A stretch of 64,000 bases of DNA from contig CM049307.1 in NCBI GenBank assembly GCA_026874595.1, positions 33,088,862-33,152,861 on the forward strand. Reading direction: 5' to 3'. Both the position numbers and the translations under genes were made by a program. The notes under the pieces were generated by a model. It saw only the letters and a program-made list of their open reading frames with translations. It searched no databases and had not been told where the DNA came from. The stretch is from Sipunculus nudus (Eukaryota > Annelida > Sipuncula > Golfingiida > Sipunculidae). Shown in pieces: positions 1-11,727 of the stretch (position 1 is the first letter of the stretch; every line of letters starts with the position of its first letter).

Positions 1-129
1 CTGTATCACCCTTTTTTGTACGGGGGTCATCAGTGCCCGTACCATACTGACAGCTACAAATAACTTCTTCTCTGAAACGAAATGGCCAAATTGTTTAATA
101 TGGCACAGAAATGATCCTAGGGTAGTGCT

Positions 130-740
130 TTCTGATGTTTGTTCAAATGGTCTCAGTTCAGTGACTTTTGGCTAAGTTATGGGAAGCTGAATTTAGTCAG
201 ATGCCATAACAGGCCATTTTAGCTAAGTGGCTGCAAAAATATTCTTCTCAAAAACCACTGGGCCAAATTCTTAAATCTCACACATTAATTATCCTTAGAT
301 GTTGATAATTCAAGTTTGTTCAAATGGTCTCAGTTCAGTGACTTTTAGCTGAGTTATGGGAAGCTGAAATTAGTCATATGCCATAACAGCCCAAGTAAGC
401 TAAGTGGCTACAAGAATATTCTTCTCAAAAACCACTGGGCCAAATTCTTAAATCTCACACATTAATTATCCTTAGATGTTGATAATTCAAGTTTGTTCAA
501 ATGGTCTCAGTTCAGTGACTTTTGGCTGAGTTATGGGAAGCTGAATTTAGTCATATGCCATAACAGCCCATGTTAGGTAAGTGGCTACAAAAATCTTCTC
601 AAAAACCACTGGGCCAAATTCTTAAATCTCAAACATTGATTATCCTTTGAAGTTGATAATTCAAGTTTGTTCAAATGGTTTTGGTTCAGTGATTTTTGGC
701 TGAGTTATGGGAAGCTGAACTTTGCCATTTTGCTGTATTT
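130..740. repeat. ~177-base tandem repeats inside family A
   Basis: The block beginning GTTCAAATGGTCTCAGTTCA recurs near 137, 314, 492 and 666 (steps of 177, 178 and 174). Each unit also carries GAGTTATGGGAAGCTGAA, CCATAACAG, CCACTGGGCCAAATTC and a TTATCCTTAGATGTTGATAA-like end. The mirror units are at 44100-44500. Confidence 0.85.
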
Positions 741-1436
741 TCCCATATGAGTTATAAACCTACAAAACGTTTTTCAACTGATGATACTGAGGCCAGTTTG
801 TTTAATATTTTGCAAGAATAATTCCCTGAATCATTCTAATAATAATTGTCTTTTATGGTTCCAAAAATGAATTTTGGCTGAATTATAAAGATTGAATTGA
901 GTCATTTTACCATATATGTTAGCTGTGTGAAGCAGATACATCTAGCCTAGCACCAGTTTATCAGCATCCATTACATCATGCCTCTAGACATTTAGATTTC
1001 AGAATATCTATGGAAAATATTGACAAGAATGTTTTTTAAAAGCTTTTAAAAAATGTAGATTTATGATATTACAAATCATCTGTACACTAACTCATAATTT
1101 CTCAGGAATAGCAGGAGCTACCATCCCCAAATTTTATGCAATTATCAGTCACATATCAAATGTTGATGGATTCAGCTTATTTTTGCTATCTGCATTTACT
1201 TAGTTTTAACAGGGAAAAAGCTGAAAAAAAAACTTTAAAAGTCTTCTTCTTGTAAACCGTCCAGCCAAATTGTTCAATATTTTACAGAAATGATCCCAGA
1301 GGCGAGCCTTCTCAAGTTTGTTCAAATGGTTTGTGTTGGATAAATGTTAGCAGAGTTACATAACAGGCCAAGATTGTGTATGTTTCTTGAATAGGTTGAG
1401 AAACTGCCAACTGTTTCAGATTTGGCAACATTACAA

Positions 1437-1860
1437 GAGTTCATTCAGTGCAGCCAAATATAGGTCAACAGTTCAATCAGTGCAGCCAAGAACAAGGCAT
1501 GTGATCACATCATGGGCAGCATGTGATCATCTCATGGGTAGCATGTGATCACCTCATGAGTATCATGTGATCACCTCATGGGTGTCATGCCCCTCAGGGC
1601 TGCATATGGAGCCAATCTGTTAGCTTATGCAATTGTGTGGCTGCTATTTCAGATTTGGCAATAGGCAAAAGGTCAGCCTGGATTTATTTATAGCTTTGGC
1701 AGACTGCCAACTGTGTCAGATTATGCAACAGGTCAAGAGTTCACTCAGTGCAGCCATGTACAGGTCAAAAGTTTACTCAGTCTAGCCAGGTGCAGGTCAA
1801 GAGTTCACTCAGTGCAGTAGCCTGAGCCTGTAATTTGTCACAGTACACTCGGGGCAACAG
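1437..1860. repeat. Minisatellites in family A
   Basis: Two short arrays lie here. At 1498-1590 a 22-base unit starting CATGTGATCA occurs four times (1498, 1520, 1542, 1564). Around it (1437-1500 and 1735-1830) a looser unit of about 35-40 bases repeats, built on CAGGTCAAGAGTTCACTCAGTGCAG. Both are mirrored in copy 3 at 43010-43390. Confidence 0.8.
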
Positions 1861-2313
1861 CCTTTCTCACCTAAGCTTGGTCAGCCCCGTGCATCAGACT
1901 CAAGGTAAGTTTGATGTATTGGCCTGATATTCTGACCTGTCTATGTGTCTTTAATGGCTTTATCGTTCACAAGACAGGTGTCGCCATCTACAATGACTTT
2001 TGCAAAGTGTATGTGCCTGCTTAATTCTACGGGGGAATTTGATATATCAGCCTGAAATTATTATACATGTCAAATAGCTTTGTCGTATACAAGACTGGTG
2101 GTGTCACCTACAATAATTTTTGTGTTGTGTGCACCCATGCCAGAATTTCAGCAGTGATGTTGTGTATTGTTTCTTGTTCAAAATGTTTAGTACTTGCATT
2201 GTTCATATATATGAAAAGTAGTGGTTCAGCATTGAAGCGTTATACCTGGTGTATATCCATATGCACAGGTTCGCATTAGGCCTGTGGGCCTTGTTATTTT
2301 TTTTACGTGCTTT

Positions 2314-3456
2314 TGGTTTTACTTCATTCAGTACATGTAATATAGTATTCATGTGATGTGTATTTATACGTAAAGAGAATGGACACCTTCCACGCTAATG
2401 TCTACATATCCAACCAGTTAAGAAGAAAAACTGCCCAATATTTTCAATATACCGTTTCAACATTTATGCATGGAGTTTGACACAGTCGATTTGACCACAA
2501 ACATAAATGATCAAATATCAAGCCGTTTACAGATTTGTTATATCATATCCCTTCATTCCCATCGGAGCACTGAGCTTTCACTATAAGCTAGTGATTACCA
2601 TGTACGAAATCTTCTTTTTTACCTCTTGGGTCTCGAGACGTACTCTGCTGGGTAATGTCAAAATATGCGATTACATCAATTTAAGCCAGCAAAAACGTTT
2701 AGATTTCATATTGTGTGTGATGTGCATGAGTATGTTTAAAATGTGTGTCTTTTTCATGCAACCTTCATATGTTGTGTTAGTATCATATTCCGACTTCAGG
2801 CAAACTGACGTCAGAGATGTCTTTAGGTGCACAGCAGGTATTTATCATCATTAGCTTTGTGGAGAATGCAATGGGAGTCGTGTTACATATTTTGCAGGTA
2901 AACAGATCATCTTGCATGGACGCCTATACAAGATACATAGCGCATGTTTTCGCTACTCGTGCCGACAGCCTGTATGTGTTATCTGCTGTCCCGCTATCAC
3001 AATGTATATGTAATTATGATAAAAATAGCTTTTTCAATATTTGCAAGGCAACCATTTTATCCACCACTGGTTTTCTTTTTTACGTTCTATCCAGCAAATA
3101 TAATGGTTTCCCTTCCGATGAATCGATTTTATCAATAAGAGCGTTAGAACATTAGAAATGAAAAATGTTAAAAGGCACCTGTAAATACCAAAGCATTATA
3201 CATAACACTGGTTTTTTTTTCATTAGAGGTTCCAACAAAGAACAAGATAACTTAGGAATATACTTAAAGAAAACCTTTGGTGATGGGAAAGCTCGATATC
3301 TCAAACTGAGTTAACAAATCACTTTGAATATACAGATATAGGGAAATATTCATCTGTTTCTCCAATCTCCTTTCATGTTTTAGGGTTATGTTTTTATTTT
3401 ATAATAAATTTGATTGCAGAAATATATATTTTATCAAAGACAACCTTGATACTGAT
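2314..3456. other. No recognisable feature
   Basis: AT-rich DNA. Short overlapping open frames up to 119 codons occur, but they use rare-looking residues, lack recognisable motifs and lie in several frames at once, as expected by chance. Confidence 0.5.
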
Positions 3457-5600
3457 GTTTCCAAAAACAATAGACCTTTCTCCGTGAAATTCTTATATAT
3501 GTCAAGGCCCAAATTGCGATCTGGACAGATCTTAGATCCGACCAGCCCAGATTACGATCACAGTTTAGTCCGGCCAGATTGCGATCCTGTCTATCTTGCT
3601 TCAGAATTGTAATCTGGGCTGGACAGATCTGTCCAGCCGAGATTGCGATCCTAAACTTGACCAGCCCATATTGCGATCCATGCTTTTTCTATCACAGGAG
3701 TGAAACCTGTTTTACCAACTTATTTGGTACTGCATGGTACCATTTCCCCATAATTAATACAGTTATAATACAAAAAGGCACTTTTCACTCCTTCCTATCA
3801 CAGGAGTTAAACATGGGATGGCTCACCAACTTATTTAGTTTTGAATTGTACCATTTCCCCATATTAAATACAATTATAGGCCTAATACAAATAGGTCATG
3901 CAAAAAATTTGCTTGTTAAAGAAGGTTTAAAAAAATGAAACAACTAGAGCTAAAATGCAAAATCCATGTAAGTGATCAATCCCAAGTAATTATTTTGAAA
4001 TTAACCTTAAGGGTATCATCTAAATATTATACTTTCATCCATCATGTATCTTTTAAAAAATCTGTATTTTTAATAAACCTTAATATTATGTATTATATAT
4101 TAATTTGTTACCAGTAGCTGTTCTGCTTGACTCATTTAGGATTTGGTTTGATTAATTAGTTACCTATTCATGGTGCCTGGAATCCTGTGATCTTTCCATT
4201 TGCTTGAATAAACTGACTGATATGATTCATAAACTTGTGCAAGCTTTATTAAAATATAAATTAGTTTTCTTTGATTCAAGTTTTTATAATACCTTTCACA
4301 AAATTATTCTATTATAAACATAAAAAACATAATAAGTGAATTTCCATGTTATTTTATGAGTGCATTGGATAATATACAATCACTGGGTTACATGCAACAA
4401 AGTGGCCAAATTTTGTAATGTACCCTTGAAGGGTTATAGACCATTTCATGATCTTTAATGCCAGAAGTCATATTCCAAACTCAAATCATTGAGATACTGT
4501 TTGATACCTTGTATACCACTTTGTTTAATGCAAGCCCTTGTAACAAGAATAAACAGTATTTCAGATCCACTCTTATTTATATGTGTCTGGCAATTGCATT
4601 GAATTTTTATCAAGTAAGTAAATCTTATTGAAAAGGCTCCAAAAATAAGTTCTTTTTCTTGTGATGTTTGTTATCATCTATCTTGTAAGAAGTAGACTCA
4701 CAATGTTAATTTTAAAAATGTAAAATTTTAGCAGAGAAACATGTACAGAGATCCATATTGTTTATTGTTGCCATTGTATACTTCAAAAGGGGAAAAGTGT
4801 GTTGATAGAGCACACTTCAAGCACTGCATGGTGCTACCGCCATTTTCAAGACTGAAAAGATTGGTGCCGACCAACTACTTTTAACTGCCTTTGTGTAGTC
4901 TAATTGTATTTATTATGGGTAAATGGTACCATGCAATACTCAATGAGTTGGTAAAACATCCAAGGTTTCACTCCTGTGATAGTAAAAGCATGGATCGCAA
5001 TATGTGCTGGTCAAGTTTAGGATCGCAATCTCGGCTGGACAGATCTAAGATCTGTCCTGCCCAGATTGCGATCCTGAAGCAAGAAAGACAGGATCGCAAT
5101 CTGGCCGGACTAAACTGCGATCGCTATCTTTGCTGGACGGATCTAAGATCTGGCCAGCCTGGATTGCGATCGCAGTTCAGGCCGGCCCAAACTGCGATCA
5201 CAATTTGGGCTGGACAGATATAAGATCCGTCCAGATCGCAATCTAGGCCTTGACCTATATATGTTTAACCTGTGGATGGCCATTGGAATTTAACAAATTG
5301 TTCTCTTTAATTTAAAGATTGCCACAGTTTGACAGTAAAATTGATTAAGGGCTAAAAGGATTAGAATGATATAAAAAAAACTCAAGCAAAATGTTTTATT
5401 AGCTCAGTTTTTGATGTTCCAAAAAACAAAAGACCCTTCTCCGTGAAATTCATATAAACATGTTCAACCTGTGGATGGCCATTGGAATTTAACAAATTAT
5501 TCTCTTCAATCTAAAGATTGCCACAGTTTGACAGTAAAATTGATGAAGGACTAAAAGGATTAGAATGATATAAAAAAAAATAAAAAAAAGTTTTTATTAG
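3457..5600 (+). repeat. Tandemly duplicated ~200-base segment, first copy split by a foldback element
   Basis: The segment that starts near 3457 (GATGTTTCC, then AGACCTTTCTCCGTGAAATT) resumes at 5256 and runs to about 5410 (CTGTGGATGGCCATTGGAAT, GATTGCCACAGTTTGACAGT, AAAAGGATTAGAATGATATA). An uninterrupted second copy follows at about 5410-5600 with the same landmarks in the same order. The second copy therefore acts as an empty site for the insertion in the first. Confidence 0.75.
3502..5255. mobile_element. Foldback element with long inverted arms
   Basis: The left arm (about 3502-3775) is the reverse complement of the right arm (about 4900-5255), imperfectly but throughout. Outer ends read TCAAGGCC and GGCCTTGA. 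Inner parts share CATGGATCGCAATAT, TCACTCCTGTGATAG and GGTACCATGCA in inverted order. The loop (3776-4899) is AT-rich and has no convincing gene. The octamer TATATATG flanks both ends (3494-3501 and 5256-5263), like a target-site duplication. The arms are packed with short units built on GATCGCAATCTGGGCTGGAC. No transposase is encoded, so it would need help from elsewhere to move. Confidence 0.75.
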
Positions 5601-5845
5601 CTCAGCTGACTTTAAATCAACTGAGCTGTAGTGATCGGCCAGCGTCCGTCCGTCTGTCTGTCTGTGTGTTTGACTGGCACGTTTTGACACCGTTTGACTC
5701 AGAAATCTTTAAATGAAAATCCAGGTAGGTCAATAAAAAATCTCCTTGGAAACCTGAAATTAGGTCACTGTGACATATATCCTCCGAGTTGTGTGGCTTG
5801 TAAATACCCCCAGAATAATTAAAAATTTGATACAAAACCTCCAGT
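5599..5845 (-). repeat. Family B repeat fragment (reverse orientation)
   Basis: It begins with the near-palindromic end AGCTCAGCTGAC...GTCAACTGAGCT-type hairpin, followed by a CCGTCCGTCTGTCTG tail. It then runs through the reverse complement of the family B unit (CCTGAAATTAGGTCACTGTG, CCCCAGAATAATTAAAAATT, GATACAAAA). Full copies of the family are at 31149-33203 and 53159-54440. Confidence 0.75.
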
Positions 5846-6229
5846 GTCTTGATAATTAATACATGTATTGCCCTGAATCTTGCCTTGAATATTGATCATG
5901 GCTAGGGTTGTCAGTTTCCAAAATTTTACGGCGCCACTTGTGTTTTTCTAATTTTGCGATTTATTTTCTGTGTTTAGACCATCAGATGACAGCAATTATG
6001 TAAGTTTCTCGACCTTGGTTTCAACTAGTGCCCGGAACCTGGTGTGGTTATTGATTATGACTGGTTTCTTCAGCTCCTGAAGACTTTTGCCGCCACCTGT
6101 ATTTTTTATAACTTTTTCCAATTTTTTTTCCTTCATTTTGAGACAGCCAAATTATATTGATACTATCAGATTTGCAACTGTTGTTTCATCTAGTGTCCTG
6201 AACCCTGTGCTGTGTATTATTGGGACCCC
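5846..6229. other. No recognisable feature
   Basis: Non-coding. There are two loose repeats of a TTCAACTAGTG-C-GGAACCTGGTGT block (near 6020 and 6185), perhaps decayed repeat sequence. Confidence 0.4.
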
Positions 6230-6880
6230 GCTTGATTAAGTGGTTGCCTTATAGTAATCACCCTGTCCGTCTTTCTGTATGTCCGTCAAATTTGTTTTCT
6301 GATGATAACTCCAGTTGGATTGACGTATCGAATTCAAACTTGAATTATGTATGGCCCACCTTTAAAGCAAGGCCTCTACTGAATTTTGGGGTCATGAGGT
6401 CAAAGGTCAAGTTCACACTCACAGGATCCACTTATTAAGAAAGGTTGTGGATGCATTTTAAGCCACACTTTCCATTCCAAACCTTCCATCTTCCACATTT
6501 TGCTCACCTGCAAATAGGGATAGAAACGTATGGGTTTTGGGGTCACAAAATAAGGTCACAGGGGCCATCTGCTCACATATTTGATTCTAAATGATAGCGC
6601 CAGTTTGAATTGACTAATTGATATCAATCTTGACAAACATATGGTCTTCCACTAAACTTAGAACCTTTTTGATTTTGGGGTCAAGAGGTCAAAGGTCATT
6701 ATCACAGGATTCACCTCTTTAAATAAATTGTGGATGCATTTTAATCTTTTCATCCACAACTTTCGTCGACCACATGTAGTTCACTTGCCAATAGGGGAAG
6801 AGTCTGTTGATTTTAGGGTCACAAGCTCAAAGGTCAAGGTAACAGGGACTATCTATTCACAAATGAGTTAATGGATGATA
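6230..6880 (+). repeat. ~290-base tandem repeats with AGGTCAAAGGTCA boxes
   Basis: Blocks starting GATGATAACTCCAGTTGGAT (6301), GATAGCGCCAGTTTGAATTG (6593) and GATGATAACTTTCGGTAGAA (about 6876) recur about every 290 bases. Each is followed by TTTTGGGGTCA and a run of AGGTCA half-sites. Perfect AGGTCAAAGGTCA occurs at 6397-6409 and 6686-6698. Confidence 0.7.
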
Positions 6881-8122
6881 ACTTTCGGTAGAAAGGTTGG
6901 CTTCAAAATTGTTTATTATTTACATGCATATTACAGTCTCTTAGTGTAGATACCAGTACCTCTTCATATATGTAATCATGATACTCCTGCATAATTTATG
7001 TTGCCCATAAAAGTATACAGTCAATCAAAATATGAATATTGCGTATATTTCTCAAATAATGATAACCAAAAACATTAACCATTCGGCATATTTCTATATG
7101 TTTGGTTATTTATAAAAAAAAATATTCTCACAATCAATTTCAACTAAGCGCCGTGGCCCACAGGTCAGGTTATTTTATAACCTTCTCGTTTTTCTGGATC
7201 TTGTTATCAAGTGACATGGCGTCTTAGTTTACATCATGATGATTAATTTTGTAGAGTATTTATGATACTTAACAACCAATCAGGAGTTTTTTTAAATGTA
7301 GTTCTTTAAGCATGTTACTAATGACCTTGGGCTTCGTTAATGGGGTTTTATTTTAGTATAATCTTTCTTCTCATATATTGATTTTATTGCATAGCTTAAA
7401 TAGTTTGCAAGGTATATAGTTTCTATTATTTCATTTTAGTTTATTAGGCTTGTGCCTCATTCAATTATTGCAGTTTACTCTTTGGAAGTGATCTTATCAA
7501 ATTATGATAACATTGCCAAAGTTTATCGTGGCTCAGACCATACATATTATATATAATTATTATTAAACTTCAAAATATTGAAGAATTGTGATTATAATAC
7601 ATATATAGTATTAAACCATAACAGATGGTAGAATAATAGTAATAATGAAAATGACCATAAGCAAAATAAACACCTTTCACAACTGATGGCTGAACGTGAG
7701 AGCAAACGAGCACCTGGAGCGTTCAGGTGAACAGACCTACTAACAGTTCATCTGACCTTGTTTGGACCGAAATAAAACTCTAAAACAGCCCTGCATCACG
7801 ATATATATCCTGTATCATGATAAATAACGGCCATTTTGTATGCGTGCACGTTTTGTACAACTCGTTTGCTGTGTGCGTATTTCACCCAAATAAAGGTCAT
7901 GCAGGGTAACCTGTTCGCACGTGGTTTTCGTTTATGCATTTACCTGTGGAACTCGTGGAAGTGAGCCCCTGGTGGATTGATTGACTGCTGTAGCCGTCAT
8001 GCCAAGTAACATATCGGTTATTTAGGTCAGGGACAGATGAAGTACAGATCTGGGAAATAGACCTCGGAAAGATTGTATGCAGATGGGCTCAACAGATGCG
8101 AGTCATCTTACAAACTTTAAAA

Positions 8123-8153
<31 letters not shown>

Positions 8154-11100
8154 CCAAGATAATAAGAGTTACTTTGACAACCCCCTCCCCGACCGTCCAG
8201 TGTTTAATTATCATTTTTCGTAATGTATTTTAAGTTAGGCTCTCGGAATATATATATATAGTTAAGGGTATACAGATATCTGCATCATGTTGAGTTAGAT
8301 GCTCATGTTGAATTAGACACTGCATGGGTTTATACATGCATGCAGGAAACCACCTGATGACCACACGCGTGACTCCAAGGCGACCTCTCGAAGGTAAACT
8401 ATTGTCGCGTTTACGAGATTTTATTGTATTTATATCTGTAAAAATCAATACGCATTTATTTATTTGGTTTATGAAATACCTCTTTTTTCGCTTAGTATAA
8501 CAGAAATATCTCAAGCTGGCAAAAACGATAGCCTATGGCCTGAGAGAGGACTGGTCCAGGCAAGACATATATATGATCTATGTGCATGCATATCAAATTG
8601 TAAGTGCAGTGTTGGCACTGTGATAAATAAACAGTTCTGGGAATGGTTGCATCATAACGCAGGTACATGTAAACACGGATAAATAAACAGTCCCAGGCGA
8701 CTTGCATCAGCCTGAGCTGTTGTGTAGCTGTACTAGGTCAGCACGGGTGCAGACATCAGCCACAAATAGCCACGCAAAGGCTGAATACTGTATGGGTTTA
8801 TAAATCACTGAGTGACGTGCGACCCATACCTACCCACAGCACTGGAAGTTACATATACTAGTATATTAAAGGGCACTGTGCCACTCTGTATAATGTCCAC
8901 AATTCAAACAATTATTTATTCATATAAATAATTAATAACAAATGTAAATAATCAGAGCAAAATTAACCGGGTTTTGTAGATCATTTAAATATCAAATCTA
9001 TATAAAAATGACAAATTTTCAGGATCTTCAGACGTATGTATATGTATATACCGGTTTATATGAAAATATGAAGCCGACCCATGTTATCAGAATGTGACAT
9101 ATATGCCGATATCCACACCGAGAGGTGTTATAGCAGCTCGCTGGGACATTAACAATAACTCTGGTGTCCGTGTAATGTTATCGCGTTTTATATTAAACCT
9201 GCACTAAGGAATACTATTCTGCTTTGAATAAGAGCAGTTGTGGGTAAGTGTGAGATACTCAGTGCATGGAGTGTTTTGGCCTATACAGACTGCTGGCTTG
9301 TACACTGAAGGAAAGGAAGGTACATAATGAACACACAGGAGAGATATCTGACCTAAGCAGGGTATCACACTTGTAGCGTGCGACTGTGTAGTTTCGTTTG
9401 CTGGTTGAGTTCATGCCCATAAAACCGCCGATATCTGCGGAATGAATGATAATGAATATTGCAGGATTATTGGTTTATCAAGCACGGCTCGAAGATATCC
9501 TTTTTGCAGCTGATTTCCAAATGTGATAAAAAACACAGACCCCAAATGATTTCACAATTTCATTGCATAAGTAAATCAACACAAGTTAAATACACATTGG
9601 TGAGGTATGATATTATACTGGAGGGATCGTTTGGACAAAGAGGGTCCAGAATATTTATACCTATAAAGAAAACAAGATAAAAAGTGGATCATGAAAACTA
9701 TACATGGCATTGATTATAGTGACTGAAGTGTAATGTGAAACGTGGTAATTTAGTATTTTAATTTACATACAATTAACGAGCTTTTACGAAACAAAATAAT
9801 TTCTGATGAGTATAAACGGTGGACTTATAACTCGACTAACCTGCAGTTTCAATATCAATATTGCCAATTCGCATTTAAAGTGTACCTTCTGGTACTATAT
9901 GGTATGGAAGTTTAATTTAATATACAACATTTACAGAGTTGATACGTATCAAATATATATTAGGCCATTCGCACAACTGTTTATAATCAATAAATTAATG
10001 CAATCTAATTGCTAATCATCTAAACTAGCGACTAGGAGATTTTACTATTGACTTGTAGAGCTCAGGACTAAAAATATAATCAGGACGAATCTATATAATC
10101 AGATACAACGTAGAAAGCATTTTTGTCTCCGACTTGGAGAGCCATGCCCCATACTACATATAAAATGCAGACTAATATCCTGTTGCCCAAACCTAGTTTC
10201 GTAATAAACACGGTTATTATTGCGTGCATGCATTCAGAGTCATATTATCCATATCTCGATCCAAGGAAAACCCCGAAAGATTCACGTCTGACCTAACAAA
10301 CACTACAAATGCTTCAACCTTGTTAAAATTTCAGAGATCTAGTATAGGTCACCGACTTCAAGCGCGATATTTCCAGGCTGAATATGAATTAAACAAGTGC
10401 ACCTATTTCAATTAACAAAGTGTCTTAATCTTGTGTGGCAATTACACACGTGCCTTCAGCCCGGTATATACTGAAACGAGAATTTTTCATTCGAAATATC
10501 ATGATGCATAGTGTGATTAATATATACATTAAATGAAAATATAGATTGGGTAGTCATTGTAACATTATACTGGTATATAATCAAAGAAAAGGTCCATATT
10601 TGTCACAGAAAAATATCTCTTACTGTTTTTTTAATTTCTTCTTGCCATTTTTACAAACGGCATGCCAACATTAAGTGCCTGTTGCCGGACTACTTAGGTT
10701 TTAGCTTAGACGGAGATGTCGGAATATCATGAACTGCCTAACATCAACACGTGATGATCCCATGCGTATATATCTATACAGCTATGCCATATACTGTCAT
10801 ATACTGTCTGTACCCACTATATAGTACCCACTCTTCTAAATAAAGAAACAAGTTGTGTATAGCTTAACATGGAATGGGTCGAAGACAGGTATACATATAA
10901 AGGATGGAATCAGGAAACTCATGTAACTGTCCAATGAAAGCACAGTGACACTCCCGTCGGTCCACTGAGTGAACTCTCCCATGTCTCTGGGATACAACAG
11001 TCATGCAAGGTTCTCCTTTTCTTGGGTAATCATAACCTAATTGGATAATTTTTTCTGCGAATGAGTTTTTGCTCGATAAGTGGTGAATAAGGAGGAAACA

Positions 11101-11247
11101 TTGTGCAGTCGACGATACTTAATTGTAAATCACCCTTAATGCTGGCTGCGTGCACCCTCAAAGTGAACTCGTATATCATGTTGAAAAGACCAGTCAACAC
11201 ACACAACCCATCTCAAAATGCAGAAAACCAAATCAAAGCCTGTACTC
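6881..11247. other. Low-repeat AT-rich DNA, no gene seen; (TG)n at 8131-8153
   Basis: I see no protein motif, RNA gene or dispersed repeat here. The only clear simple repeat is an alternating TG tract at 8131-8153. Open frames (maximum 94 codons) look like chance. Confidence 0.5.
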
Positions 11248-11727
11248 CTAATCATGGAAATGTAAGCCTTCTTCCACGGAATCTGCAATATCATTCACGA
11301 AAAACTCGCAATCAAAATATAGACACTGTGTGAGGAAGATGTTGGTTTTCAGAGTCAAGTCACCAAATACCATTTTTGCCTGGCGGACCAGAGTGTCCCG
11401 TAATGTTTTACAGGTCTCCTCCGCTTCCTCCCGAGACATTGGTACTGAGACAAAAGCGTTCGTCTCTCGATTTCCCTCCACATACTTCCAGCGAATGTCA
11501 CATGCCTGGGCGGGGGACAAACGCCCTGCCCCCAGGGGTATACCGTTAATCAGTCTCGGGAGCTTCTTGTAGACAGCGTGGGAGGGGGAGGCACACCCGT
11601 ATACAGGGGTAAATGATACTTGTATCATGAAGCACGAACTGTTGTCGTTTGTTCCCCCGTACGTCTGCTGCCGGACGAGTCTCTCTGCCTCGCGAGGGGT
11701 AATGGTGAAAGGAGAATGCTTAGACAT
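11248..11727 (-). CDS. Unrecognised single-exon protein, 159 aa
   Basis: An uninterrupted minus-strand frame runs from ATG at 11727 to TAG at 11248. I do not recognise the product. Reasons to think it is real: balanced amino-acid composition; noticeably higher GC than the surrounding AT-rich DNA; no repeat sequence within it; and a length well beyond neighbouring chance frames. It looks soluble, with no signal peptide or membrane segment. The middle (about residues 32-72) is rich in Gly, Pro and Ser (GCASPSH, NGIPLGAGRLSPAQ). An acidic/basic stretch at about 95-120 (SREEAEETCKTLRDTL) is probably helical, and the C-terminus is acidic and ends HFHD. Five or six cysteines are scattered rather than arranged as a zinc site. 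The frame opens and closes without needing introns, but upstream UTR exons are possible. Confidence 0.55.
   Translation of the reverse strand: MSKHSPFTITPREAERLVRQQTYGGTNDNSSCFMIQVSFTPVYGCASPSHAVYKKLPRLINGIPLGAGRLSPAQACDIRWKYVEGNRETNAFVSVPMSREEAEETCKTLRDTLVRQAKMVFGDLTLKTNIFLTQCLYFDCEFFVNDIADSVEEGLHFHD

Larger units (their letters stand above)
1..2313 (-). repeat. Family A repeat element, copy 1 (reverse orientation, clipped by window start)
   Basis: The segment is the reverse complement of 42537-44640 over almost its whole length. For example, the GGCCAAATTG/GAAGAAGTTATTTG stretch at 50-110 mirrors 44550-44600, and the end at 2270-2310 (GGTTCGCATTAGGCCTGTGGGCC) mirrors 42537-42566. The other copy runs about 480 bases further, so this one continues left of position 1. 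No open frame longer than 70 codons is present and no transposase is visible, so it is probably a non-autonomous DNA element. Internally it holds ~177-base tandem repeats and two minisatellites. Confidence 0.85.

Noticed and set aside
1498-1590. CRISPR-like spacing of a 22-base repeat
   Set aside because: The units abut with no unique spacers and the genome is eukaryotic; this is a minisatellite.
2507-3155. Overlapping frames of 112-115 codons
   Set aside because: Composition is that of AT-rich random DNA, with no family, no splice signals of note and overlap in two frames.
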